Shown here: positions 1-7,285 of the stretch, one piece after another
Position numbering within the stretch: position 1 is the first letter of the stretch
Layout: the number at the start of each line of letters is the position of its first letter
DNA from: Nordella sp. HKS 07
GTDB lineage: Bacteria; Pseudomonadota; Alphaproteobacteria; Rhizobiales; Aestuariivirgaceae
Assembly: GCF_011046735.1 (NCBI RefSeq)
Contig: NZ_CP049258.1
Coordinates: forward strand, 7,086,001-7,150,000
Reading direction: 5' to 3'
DNA: 64,000 nt
Position numbers and translations under genes: made by a program
Notes under the pieces: model-generated
Databases searched by the model: none
The model's input: the letters and a program-made list of their open reading frames with translations, nothing else
Told to the model about the DNA's origin: nothing

Positions 1-69
1 AAGGTGCAACATCTCGTCTCCGTTCGTCAGGACCAGATCCGCAGGGCGTTCGTGAAGCTCATGTGCCAT
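1..69 (-). CDS. Possible 5' end of a gene running off the window
   Basis: An ATG at 69 on the minus strand opens a frame that stays open to the window edge, giving 23 residues that begin MAHELHERPADLVL. It would overlap the end of the CapA-type gene by 11 bases (ATGGCACATGA), a usual arrangement for coupled operon genes. The Shine-Dalgarno match upstream is weak and there is too little protein to recognise a family. It may simply be chance coding potential. Confidence 0.3.
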   Translation of the reverse strand, partial: MAHELHERPADLVLTNGDEMLHL

Positions 70-1555
70 GGGGAGCTTCGCTCGAGAAGGCAGCCGCACT
101 CTTCGATTGCAGGATCAGCAGTGTGAAATGAGGAAGGCGATGCCGCGCCACCTTACCTTCGGGACCGAGTAGCATCACCGAAAGCTGAAGTTCGACATTC
201 TTCAGCTGCGAGATGGGCGGCGGGCGCAGACCATAGAAGTCGCGGTATATCGTCCCGGGAGACCAGCCGCTGGTCGGAACCCGCCAATCGCAGGGATCAT
301 GGTCCATGCTTCGCCCCCAGGCGGGCATGGCTCCCTTGATCACGGGCTCGGCCAGGAAGCCGATCCTGTAGTCGGCATCCGGCCGTTCGGCAGCATCCCA
401 GAAACTCTCCACCCAGAGCATCTGGCGTTCGGTCATTCGCCTTGGATTGAGCCGTATCCCCAGCAGCCGCAGCGGCCCGAGCCTCAAGGGTTCAATTTCG
501 GCATCCGGCGGTACCCTGTCTGTCGTGCATCCGACCGGCAAAGCCGACGGTTTGATTGCGGTGCGGGCATCCGGGCGGACCTCTACGAGCCCATGTCCCT
601 CCGGCGTCACCGCGAGGGTCGTTCCGAACTTCGCGCATTTTTCCGCATAGGCTCGGGTCGCTGCCGTGGCCTCTGCACCCTCCAGCTGTTTGCAGAAGCC
701 GTAACCCGCGCCGACGGGAACGAATTCCACGCTGTTTACCCCGCCCGCTCCCAGGCGCAACGCGAAGATGCCGCTCGGTTCCAGTGACTGACTGACGCGG
801 TCGAACAGAAGATCGCCGGCATCGTGAATGATCGGGCGGCCTCGATAGACCTCGATCCCCTGCAGCTTGTGCGCCGACGTGCCAAGAACGGCGTCGGCCC
901 CGGCATCGATCAGCCTGTGACCTACCTTGACCTCTGCGGCTCCCGGGACCTCCTCACCGTTCGCCCCCCAATGGACCGCGACCAGGACATGGTCGGCGAC
1001 GCTGCGCACTGAGGCAATGCGCGGCACGAAAACTTTGGTCCATGCATCCGGATCCTTCAGCGGAAGGAATGCGTTTCCCGGACGCGTCGCGGATGCGGCA
1101 AAGAGCGGCTGAGTGGCATCAACCGAGAACACGGCGATCCTTGAATTGCCGACACGACGAACAATGGGGCGAAATGCTTCTTCCTGGGTTTCGCCCGAGC
1201 CCACTGACCCGATACCGACGGAATCGAGCCACATCTTTTGTTCCGCGATGGCGTCCGGGCCATAATCGCCGCTGTGGTTATTCGCCGTCGTGACGATGTT
1301 GCATTCCGCCAACTCCAGAAGTCGCAGCATGTCCGGCCTGGCGCGGAAGTAGAAGGGTCCGCCCTCCCCCTTCGGACTGCCCTGTTCACCGGCAAGTGCC
1401 ACCACACATTCGAGGTTGAAAATTCTCAGATCCGCCTCTCTGAGCCGGGGGATCCTGATCACATTCTCGAAACCGAGCTCGACGGCACGGAAATGCTGAC
1501 GCCTGCCCAGATTGACGTCACCACCCCATATGATCTCGACTTGGGATCCATCCAT
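59..1555 (-). CDS. CapA-family (poly-gamma-glutamate/capsule type) metallophosphatase-like protein
   Basis: The 498-residue protein has the CapA/PgsA (PGA_cap) domain over about residues 5-255. Visible motifs are GGDVNLGR (11-18), NLEC (47-50), ANNHSGDYG (91-99), VHWGANGEE (194-202) and GTSAHKLQGIE (225-235), which match the metal-site loops of this calcineurin-like fold. The remaining 240 residues are not recognised. CapA proteins take part in making or anchoring poly-gamma-glutamate capsules, but many relatives have other or unknown roles. No signal peptide or membrane segment is seen, unlike classical CapA. No capB/capC ligase genes lie nearby, so a polyglutamate capsule is not implied. 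It is divergent from an alpha/alpha-barrel gene, with a repeat element in between. The family is clear; the function is not. Confidence 0.8.
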   Translation of the reverse strand: MDGSQVEIIWGGDVNLGRRQHFRAVELGFENVIRIPRLREADLRIFNLECVVALAGEQGSPKGEGGPFYFRARPDMLRLLELAECNIVTTANNHSGDYGPDAIAEQKMWLDSVGIGSVGSGETQEEAFRPIVRRVGNSRIAVFSVDATQPLFAASATRPGNAFLPLKDPDAWTKVFVPRIASVRSVADHVLVAVHWGANGEEVPGAAEVKVGHRLIDAGADAVLGTSAHKLQGIEVYRGRPIIHDAGDLLFDRVSQSLEPSGIFALRLGAGGVNSVEFVPVGAGYGFCKQLEGAEATAATRAYAEKCAKFGTTLAVTPEGHGLVEVRPDARTAIKPSALPVGCTTDRVPPDAEIEPLRLGPLRLLGIRLNPRRMTERQMLWVESFWDAAERPDADYRIGFLAEPVIKGAMPAWGRSMDHDPCDWRVPTSGWSPGTIYRDFYGLRPPPISQLKNVELQLSVMLLGPEGKVARHRLPHFTLLILQSKSAAAFSSEAPHGT

Positions 1556-1600
1556 CTTGCCAGTCCCATAGCAAACATCGGCAAATGTACATTTCGTCCT

Positions 1601-1723
1601 TAGAGCGCTTCCCGCGAAAGTTGCTCGACTTTCGCGACAAGGAAGCGCTCCAAATATATGTAGTCGAGCCTTTTATCCCATTTTGATCGAATCCATTGAT
1701 TCGATCAAAATGGGAAAGGCTCT
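1601..1723. repeat. Repeat A, copy 1 (two-hairpin palindromic element)
   Basis: This is one of three full copies of a 123-127 bp element (others at 26971-27097 and 48222-48346). It holds two hairpins joined by an AT-rich linker (CAAATATATGTAGTC). Hairpin one has outer arms GAGCGCTTCC/GGAAGCGCTC and inner arms CGCGAAAGT/ACTTTCGCG. Hairpin two has outer arms GAGCCTTT/AAAGGCTC and inner arms around TTGATCGAATC/GATTCGATCAA. This copy lies between the divergent CapA-type and alpha/alpha-barrel genes. Confidence 0.9.
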
Positions 1724-1815
1724 GGCTGACCAGTCCTTAACTGAACAAGACCCTCCTTCTGGATTCGGGACCCTGGGGCTGTTACGGAGTGTCTTCGTTC
1801 TATGAGGTAAAACCC

Positions 1816-2868
1816 ATGGTTCCAGCCGTGCGCAACCCCACGACAATAGACCCATTGTCGGTGGCACGCAGAGCCGCTGACCGCCTTGCTCAGCTCACCC
1901 GCAAGAATGGCCGCTTCACCTATCGCTACCAGTCGGACACGATGGAAGTGTCCAGCGGCTACAGTCTGCTGCGTCACTGCGGGGCGATCTGGGCGATGAC
2001 CGAGGTCTCGAACAGTTTGGGCCCGATGCCTCATGTCGTCGATGCCGCCACCCGGGCAATGGAATGGCTGATAGCCGAGAAGATTCTGCCCTATCGTGAC
2101 GGGCAGGCCCGCTGCATGGTGGAAGAAGACAGTGTCAAGCTTGGCGGCGGCGGCCTCGCCATCCTAGCTTTGGTCGAGTTTGCCAAAGCGAAGTCCGAGG
2201 AACGCTTTATCAAACTGGCGCGCGACCTCGGCGATTATATTCTCCTTCAGCGCAAGGCCGACGGGGATTTCATCCACAAGCGCAATTACTGGACCGATAA
2301 ACCCGATGCCTTCGTTTCGGACCATTATACCGGCGAGGCGCTGTTTGGGCTGCTGAAGCTCTGTGAAGCGACCGGTGATCGACGCTGGTTCGACGAAGCG
2401 AAATCAAGTGAACTTCGCCTGGCCGAACGGGATTATGGCGTAGCGCAGCACAGTCACTGGATGCTTTATGCGCTCGAGCAGTTTCACCGCATGGATCCGC
2501 AGCCAGTCTACCGCGAGCACGCTCGGCGGATCGTCGACAATATCATTCACTCGCCCGGCTACCGTGACACCCGTCTCAGCACGCCGCTCGCCTGCCGTTC
2601 GGCAGGTCTTCTGGCCTATGTGCGGATTTGCCGTCACCTGCCGGCATCCGCATCGACGGAGGACGAGATCGAGAAGTGCCTCGCGGTAGTGCGCGACAAC
2701 CTGCAGCTTCAACTGGCCTATCGGCTGTCCGATGGCGGATTTGCCCGGGGCAGCGACAGCAACGAGGTACGGATCGACTATATTCAACACAATATTTCGT
2801 CCTTCCTGGCATACGGCCTTATGCCAAACTCCCCACCACTCATTACCGGAAAGAAGCGAAGCCGATGA
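1816..2868 (+). CDS. Alpha/alpha-barrel (six-hairpin-like) protein of unknown activity, shorter paralogue
   Basis: The chosen ATG at 1816 gives 350 residues and is preceded by GAGG at a good distance; a GTG at 1789 in the same frame has no such site. The protein is rich in paired helices with recurring Gly/aromatic turns (SDHYTGEALFGLLKL, HSHWMLYALEQF, SNEVRIDYIQHNISSFL). This pattern is typical of alpha/alpha toroids such as glycoside hydrolases, lyases and epimerases. Its end (NEVRIDYIQH) matches the end of the longer protein on the opposite strand at 2927-4543 (NEIRVDNVQH), so the two are homologues arranged tail to tail. There is no signal peptide. Linkage to a CapA-type gene suggests a part in making or modifying a surface polymer, which is inference. 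No catalytic residues can be assigned. Confidence 0.65.
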   Translation: MVPAVRNPTTIDPLSVARRAADRLAQLTRKNGRFTYRYQSDTMEVSSGYSLLRHCGAIWAMTEVSNSLGPMPHVVDAATRAMEWLIAEKILPYRDGQARCMVEEDSVKLGGGGLAILALVEFAKAKSEERFIKLARDLGDYILLQRKADGDFIHKRNYWTDKPDAFVSDHYTGEALFGLLKLCEATGDRRWFDEAKSSELRLAERDYGVAQHSHWMLYALEQFHRMDPQPVYREHARRIVDNIIHSPGYRDTRLSTPLACRSAGLLAYVRICRHLPASASTEDEIEKCLAVVRDNLQLQLAYRLSDGGFARGSDSNEVRIDYIQHNISSFLAYGLMPNSPPLITGKKRSR

Positions 2869-2926
2869 GGCAGCGGGTCGGGAAGCGCACTGGGGCTCGG
2901 CTCGCCAGCTGACGATCGGCGCCACC

Positions 2927-4543
2927 TCACCAGGGAAAATCGGATTCGTGCTCAATCTTCAGCAATGCCATGAGACAATGCTGGACGTTATCGACACGAA
3001 TTTCGTTGTTGTAGGTTTCCGTTCGCAGCCCACCCATGACAGCCGCCTTACGGTGCACGTAGAATGCATCAATTTCGGGATCCACGAACTGCAACTGCCT
3101 GACATTCCGTAACCCACGCCGCAAGGCTAGCGCGAAATTCTCCTCCCGCCTGTCTCCGTGGGATCTGGCAAGTCGCCAGGCATCGGCGAGCCCCTCCATA
3201 TAGACGCCGGTCGCCGAGGCATGAGGTGGACCGTATTCCGGATGCCGGGGGTCATAGAATCGCCCGCGAAAATCGGGCGCGATCGTCATATCCCATTGCT
3301 GCATCGCCAGAAGCCACTCATTCCGGTCGAGCACGAACGTCGCCAGCTCCGCATTACTGGTATCTTCATACAGCATGACATAAGCCTGACTGTGCCACGG
3401 GACGAAGGCCGGGTTCGGCTCCCTCAGATGCCAGTCCCGGTAATAGCTGAAACTTCGAATGCACTTTCCGAGGAGCGCATCATCTTGGTTGGCCCTGTAC
3501 AGACTGGCCCAGAACAGCAACGCTTCACCGGGATAGAAATTCTGATTGTCGTTCCGTTCAGCCGGAACCAGGAAAGTTCTGAAACTGCCGTTTGCCTGCC
3601 ATAGCGCATCGACTGCCCGGCAAAGCCCATCAAACTCGTCTCTGTAATGTCGGGGATCAATCAGGCCGGCCTGACGAAATTCAAGGATCGCGAGCGCGGC
3701 CAAGGCGATGGCACCGAGTTTTGCCTTGTCGTCCCAGATGATCACCCCCACGCCCTCGATTTCGCGATAGAAGGCCGAGAGATTATAGCCAAGATTGCGC
3801 CGCGCCGCTTCGGCATCAGATGCACTCTGGGATCGCGCGGCGATCCTGCCCAAGGCAACCGTCGCCATGAACTGCCTGATCGTATTATTGGCCTGAGATT
3901 CCTCTCCGCTGCTTGGCCAATACTTATAGGTCATCCGGCCATCGCGCTTCAGGTTCTCCCTGAGCCATGTGCAAAGATCCGAAATCGTCGCCTGCAGCAA
4001 GTCGCGATCGACCTCCTGAAAGGCAACAATCCTGCTTCCCCGATACAGCTCATGTACCTTGCCTGGTGCCGAGAGCGTAATCAGGAACTGTCTTGCTTCG
4101 AAACTGCGGATCCGCGCTGCCTGAAGCAGATTTGCGGAACTTTCGCCGGATCGCATGGCAAAGCGATCAAGCTCTCGACGGAAACCCCGATTGGTTGCGA
4201 TAGTCCGGGTGGGCGCAATCCGAAGGAGCGCCTCGCGGTGTCGGATCTCCAGCCCAAGACGACCTCGCGCGCTTGCCGGAAATCGGACGTCAAAATCTTT
4301 ACCCGATACCTCGCGGTAGCCATCGGTCAGGCAGAGCTCGAGATGAGTCGCCTGCGCGCGAACACCTTCTTCCGCCTGCGCGATGGCGGCGCGAAGCGTT
4401 TCGACCTCATGCCAGCCCGATTGCAGTGCCCTGCCGTTTTCCCGCCAGACCAGCCAGAACGGGTTGCCGAGCCGGGGCCCATCGCCTTTGCCGAAGAGCA
4501 CCGCGCCGATCTGATTCTCAAGCATGCTTGTCTGGAGTTGCAT
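2927..4543 (-). CDS. Alpha/alpha-barrel protein with unassigned N-terminal domain, longer paralogue
   Basis: This 538-residue protein has two parts. Residues 1 to about 190 form an unrecognised mixed domain with no signal peptide. Residues from about 195 to 538 form a helical-toroid domain with motifs parallel to its neighbour at 1816-2868: a DGRMTYKYWPS start matching NGRFTYRYQS, then NFYPGEALLFWASLY, WHSQAYVMLYE, ASATGVYMEGLADAWR and the shared end NEIRVDNVQHCLMALL. The two genes converge with about 58 bases between their stop codons. Their matching start and end motifs show common descent of the toroid domain. Activity is unknown. Candidate roles are a polysaccharide lyase, an epimerase or an enzyme acting on the same polymer as the CapA-type protein. 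Confidence 0.65.
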   Translation of the reverse strand: MQLQTSMLENQIGAVLFGKGDGPRLGNPFWLVWRENGRALQSGWHEVETLRAAIAQAEEGVRAQATHLELCLTDGYREVSGKDFDVRFPASARGRLGLEIRHREALLRIAPTRTIATNRGFRRELDRFAMRSGESSANLLQAARIRSFEARQFLITLSAPGKVHELYRGSRIVAFQEVDRDLLQATISDLCTWLRENLKRDGRMTYKYWPSSGEESQANNTIRQFMATVALGRIAARSQSASDAEAARRNLGYNLSAFYREIEGVGVIIWDDKAKLGAIALAALAILEFRQAGLIDPRHYRDEFDGLCRAVDALWQANGSFRTFLVPAERNDNQNFYPGEALLFWASLYRANQDDALLGKCIRSFSYYRDWHLREPNPAFVPWHSQAYVMLYEDTSNAELATFVLDRNEWLLAMQQWDMTIAPDFRGRFYDPRHPEYGPPHASATGVYMEGLADAWRLARSHGDRREENFALALRRGLRNVRQLQFVDPEIDAFYVHRKAAVMGGLRTETYNNEIRVDNVQHCLMALLKIEHESDFPW

Positions 4544-5016
4544 TGCCGCGAAGACATCCTGAGGCTATGTCCCATGCCAGCTTGGCACGTTTTTCTCAGA
4601 TTGTAATATCTGGGCTACTGGCTGCCGGATTTTCTGTCGTCCCGGCAAGGCCGTCATCCGAGTAAATACTTGCGAGTAAATACTTGGGCCGCGAATTCAG
4701 CGTGACCTTTCGGCCACCCGTGTAAGCCACTGTTAAAAATAGTGAATTCGTTCGGCCATTCGCCAGCGAACGTCTTCGACCACCCGGTCCGGCGGCCGCC
4801 GAAGAACCGCAGGGGGTGATGAACCGACGGGCGGCGGAAGAATAAGAACAAAAGCGCGCGAGGCAAAACGCTCGGCCGAGGTCCATGCCCCGGCCACATC
4901 CTCATTAGCCAGCCAATATGCCTGAGCGATTGATTTTGCTCTGCCCCTTCAGTAGCCTCGCGGAGATGTTTGCGGCGATTACGCCCCTGAAACTCACAGG
5001 TTGTAGATACGCGCCA
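4544..5016. other. Intergenic region, 473 bp, without a convincing gene
   Basis: No frame here has the neighbours' codon use and no RNA structure is evident. It contains the upstream regions of the genes at 2927-4543 (minus) and 5017-5928 (plus), and a perfect 14-bp tandem repeat at 4659-4686. Confidence 0.6.
4659..4686. repeat. Perfect 14-bp direct repeat, possible operator
   Basis: Two adjacent identical copies of CGAGTAAATACTTG lie in a divergent intergenic region. Each contains the partial dyad AGTA-AA-TACT. The copies are spaced 14 bp centre to centre, which is not a whole helical turn. It could be a regulator site for either flanking gene, or a chance duplication. Confidence 0.5.
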
Positions 5017-5928
5017 ATGAATAGCTGCCTGCGCGTGACATTTTTGCTCTTGTTCGCTGTGTTGCTCGGCCAGGCGGCACTGGCAAGGGATGCTGTCGTC
5101 GTCGTCACGATGGCTGGCGAGGCCTATGACGGAGCGCCGCAATTTCGTCTCTATGCCGATGATCAGCTGATCGGATCGGGAGAACTTACCCGCGCGTTCG
5201 ACACGGCCAAGGGCGAGAAGCTGAATCTCAAGAAGCTTCGCAAGCGCAGGAATTCCGAGAGATTTTCGTTCGACATCCCCAATATTGACGCGGTCTCCCG
5301 CCTCGATGTCGAGTTCATCAATGACACCCTCGCCGGTGACGGCAAGCCGGGCAACAGGAATCTCTATGTTCTGGCACTTTCGCTCCGCACCGTGATTGAA
5401 GGTCCGGCCGACTCGATTGTCACGATCCACGAGTTCCGCCCCACGGCACTTGAACCGGTAATGCCAACGAGCAAGGGCGCCAGGATCAGGCCCAGATACG
5501 CGGCGCTTTTCAGGAATGGACGGCTGAGACTCGATCGGCCGGCCGGTGGTTGGCAGACTTTGGGGGAGAAGGCGGCGGGATCCAAGATGCCGGAAATTGC
5601 GAACGCGCCCAAGGCGGAGAAATCATCGGCGGCGTGTAATGTTCCGCCGCTGGAACTCGCCGGTTTCGAAAAGAATGCAAGCGAGCTTTCGGAGGCCATG
5701 CGGGAGCAACTGGCTCGGCTGAAGGGCAGCTTGGCGGGCACGTCGTGCAGAGCGCGGGTGACGGCGTTTACCGGCGGCGGTCCGTCGCAAGCTTTTCGTC
5801 ACTCTCTCTCGCAGGCGCGTATGCAGGCGGTCGCCAAGGAACTGGCCGGTTTGGGGATAGGTGCCGAAAAAATCACAATGGAAAGTCAAAAAGGGTACGG
5901 CCGTCGCATAGTCGTCACCTTCCACTGA
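5017..5928 (+). CDS. Secreted CBM60-like carbohydrate-binding / OmpA-like domain fusion
   Basis: The start at 5017 places a clear signal peptide (MNSCLRVTFLLLFAVLLGQAALA) at the N-terminus of a 303-residue protein; upstream in-frame starts would bury it. Residues about 26-130 resemble the calcium-dependent CBM60/xylan-binding fold: a GAPQFRLYADDQLIGSGEL strand pair and the late motif VEFINDTLAGDG...NRNLYV, where the ND and NRNLYV residues sit where this family coordinates calcium and sugar. Residues about 210-303 resemble an OmpA C-terminal domain (LSQARMQAVAKELAGLGI, final RRIVVTF), although the usual TD motif before it reads TGG, so peptidoglycan binding is uncertain. A periplasmic or outer-membrane adaptor that ties a glycan to the wall would fit. 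The domain assignment is by eye. Confidence 0.65.
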   Translation: MNSCLRVTFLLLFAVLLGQAALARDAVVVVTMAGEAYDGAPQFRLYADDQLIGSGELTRAFDTAKGEKLNLKKLRKRRNSERFSFDIPNIDAVSRLDVEFINDTLAGDGKPGNRNLYVLALSLRTVIEGPADSIVTIHEFRPTALEPVMPTSKGARIRPRYAALFRNGRLRLDRPAGGWQTLGEKAAGSKMPEIANAPKAEKSSAACNVPPLELAGFEKNASELSEAMREQLARLKGSLAGTSCRARVTAFTGGGPSQAFRHSLSQARMQAVAKELAGLGIGAEKITMESQKGYGRRIVVTFH

Positions 5929-5980
5929 TCGCTCGCCCGCGGGAATCCGAAGAACCGCCGCTTGGAGGAGTCTGCAGGCT

Positions 5981-6298
5981 TCATCCGCCGGCAGAGACGC
6001 CGTCGGACAGGGGCTCGGCATCGTCCATGCTGTTCTGCTCCGCCCCCCCTTCCTCGTTGGGCACACCCAGAGCGGCGCAGGCGGTGGTGCTGCCCCCGGC
6101 GCTTGTGCTTTGCGGATATTTCTTGAGAAATGCTTCCAGCGCCTCGATCGTATTCTGCTTTAACGCCTCTTCACAGGCACATTCCTCGCTCGCGCAGGAC
6201 CGTTTCGCCGCCTGCGCTGCCAAGACACTTCCGCTGACGCTAAGCGTCAACGCACAGAGTATCCATAGGGTGGAATTTCTCGCCATCATCGCCGTCAC
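5981..6298 (-). CDS. Small exported protein, function unknown
   Basis: A GTG at 6298 lies eight bases after AGGAG (6307-6311) and gives 105 residues; an ATG pair at 6289/6286 is the alternative. Residues 1 to about 28 form a signal peptide (STLWILCALTLSVSGSVLAAQA). The mature part has three cysteines in SCASEECACEEA, followed by a short helix ALEAFLKKYPQS that resembles a lone TPR-type half-repeat, another Cys and an acidic tail. The clustered cysteines suggest disulphides in the periplasm. It is convergent with the CBM60/OmpA-like gene. No family is recognised. Confidence 0.5.
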   Translation of the reverse strand: MTAMMARNSTLWILCALTLSVSGSVLAAQAAKRSCASEECACEEALKQNTIEALEAFLKKYPQSTSAGGSTTACAALGVPNEEGGAEQNSMDDAEPLSDGVSAGG

Positions 6299-6478
6299 GC
6301 CAATCACTCCTGCCCGGTTAACCCTCTATTAACCAAAATTCTACCCAAAGGTAAAGTCATGGTTACCGGGCCGACCCTGCAAGCAGCAGGCCAGAAGCGA
6401 AACGCGCGAGCTTTTGGGTCTCGCGGGAGCCCACTCGTGAAATTGCCGGACTGGTTAGCCGTCCACGTCCGGGCGGGA

Positions 6479-6976
6479 TTATCGCCGGGCGACCACCGAT
6501 CCGCAGGGCTTGATGAAACGACTGGCATAGCCATAGCCCATCGTCTTCATCCGGCCGGAAAGGCCGCCTTGCGAGCGTATCCAGGAACGCACCCAGCCAG
6601 GATAATTCCGCATCATGAAGTCCCCGGCGATCTGGTTCCCGCGCTTCGAGGAGCCATAGGGCAGGTGGAAGCTGAAGGAAGCGCCCGGACTGATGCAGGT
6701 CTGGCGCGACGCGAGCCCGAGATAGAGCGTGCAGGCCGACTGGCATTTTCCGCTGAACTTGACCTGTGTGCCATTCTGGCGCCAGCGCAGCATGCGCAGG
6801 CCGTAATTGATGACATAACCGCCCCGATCCGAGCCGATCGACACCGTGCGTGGTGACAGATCGTTATTCGGCGCGAGGCTCGCATATTTTTTTGGTCCCG
6901 CCATGGCCAAGTCACTGACCAATGCCATGGCGCAGGCCGCGAATAGCAGAGTAGGCACGACTCTATGACAAAGCAT
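6479..6976 (-). CDS. Exported ClpP/crotonase-fold-like small protein
   Basis: The ATG at 6976 follows AGGGGAG by seven bases, and the 165-residue product starts with a signal peptide ending near LAMA. The core (GGYVINYGLRMLRWRQNG, then SGKCQSACTLYLGLASRQTC, then PGASFSFHLPYG) follows the pattern of periplasmic ClpP-like proteins in alphaproteobacteria. In those, a Ser in an S/ASAC turn and a following His in a GFH/SFH motif occupy the positions of a serine peptidase pair. The paired cysteines of the core are kept. The length is close to that of the small members of that family. Whether it is a peptidase is not known; proteolytic activity is not proven for these proteins. Confidence 0.5.
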   Translation of the reverse strand: MLCHRVVPTLLFAACAMALVSDLAMAGPKKYASLAPNNDLSPRTVSIGSDRGGYVINYGLRMLRWRQNGTQVKFSGKCQSACTLYLGLASRQTCISPGASFSFHLPYGSSKRGNQIAGDFMMRNYPGWVRSWIRSQGGLSGRMKTMGYGYASRFIKPCGSVVARR

Positions 6977-7285
6977 ATCCAACTCCCCTCTTCCGAATGG
7001 GCCAAAACTTAGTCGCGCCGTCGGTACTTGGAGTTAGAAAAACCGCTAAAATTCAAGGCAATCCCGAATGCAGGAACGTCCGTACTTAAGAGGCGCTTGC
7101 CGTACGCGCTCAAATTTGCCGGAAATTTTCAATTATCTTTCTCCATCAAAGTGGAGAAAACAAGACCGTAAAGACCATCGACACGGTCAACGATATGGTG
7201 CTTGCGCTTATCGGGATCGACCCGCCCCCATGACTGCGACCGATCCCTTGCGTCAAGGCAAGACGAAGCGCCCGGTCTACGCGGC
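6977..7285. other. Intergenic region, 309 bp, with one hairpin
   Basis: No gene is seen. A perfect 8-bp stem (TTTCTCCA at 7138-7145 and TGGAGAAA at 7152-7159) lies about 130 bases past the GH3 stop codon. It could end that transcript, but it has no long T tract on either strand. Confidence 0.4.
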
